Origin: VGEM01 sp033764265
Lineage (GTDB): Bacteria; Pseudomonadota; Alphaproteobacteria; Rhodospirillales; Rhodospirillaceae
Direction of reading: 5' to 3'
Assembly (NCBI GenBank): GCA_033764265.1
Contig: JANRJB010000451.1
Location: 1 to 13,323 of the forward strand
Length of the DNA stretch: 13,323 nt
Shown here in pieces: positions 13,322-13,323 of the stretch (positions are counted from its first letter, which is position 1; every line of letters begins with the position of its first letter). A program made the position numbers and the translations under genes. The notes below the pieces were generated by a model, which was given only the letters and a program-made list of their open reading frames with translations, had not been told where the DNA came from and ran no database searches.

Positions 13322-13323
13322 CG

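Overview
The window is a strongly GC-rich, gene-dense stretch of bacterial chromosome. Codon third positions are mostly G or C, and long spurious open frames lie opposite the real genes. The gene families present (stand-alone TfoX N-domain, Rv0623-type VapBC, Spinster-like MFS, SnoaL-like proteins, VOC proteins, C-factor-like SDR, free-living NTP/NDP-exchanger-like carrier) and the spacing style suggest a heterotrophic alphaproteobacterium, perhaps Rhodospirillales-like. That placement is an inference; there is no rRNA or other marker gene here. I see no tRNA, rRNA, CRISPR array, insertion sequence or prophage gene. No gap without a gene exceeds about 235 bases.

Layout. (1) 32-1222, minus strand: a crotonase-fold protein followed by a small TfoX N-domain protein. 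(2) 1357-2045, plus strand: a complete VapB/VapC toxin-antitoxin pair behind an unusually AT-rich leader that holds repeated ATTTCTA elements. (3) 2039-6501, minus strand: a tight six-gene operon. Its order is MFS transporter, three tandem exported SnoaL/NTF2-like paralogues, an OsmC-like protein and a two-domain cupin, with two ATGA overlaps and a 2-base gap. (4) 6536-7911, plus strand: a glyoxalase-like VOC protein coupled to a GNAT acetyltransferase through TGATG. (5) 7921-10131, minus strand: an NTP/NDP-exchanger-like membrane carrier followed by an NmrA-like NAD(P)-binding protein with a Tat-like leader. (6) 10365-13316, plus strand: an SDR oxidoreductase with an apparent Sec signal peptide, a compact FAD-dependent aromatic hydroxylase-type monooxygenase and a two-domain VOC protein. 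A strong ribosome binding site at the right edge shows that this operon continues.

How they may work together: regions 3, 4 and 6 look like accessory small-molecule metabolism (transport, oxidation and ring-cleavage-type folds, peroxide/thiol chemistry). No substrate can be named from sequence. The two most unusual points are the run of three exported SnoaL-like paralogues in one operon with a transporter, and two Rossmann-fold dehydrogenase-like proteins that both carry export signals, one of them next to a nucleotide-carrier homologue. The crotonase at the left lacks both catalytic glutamates of classical enoyl-CoA hydratases.
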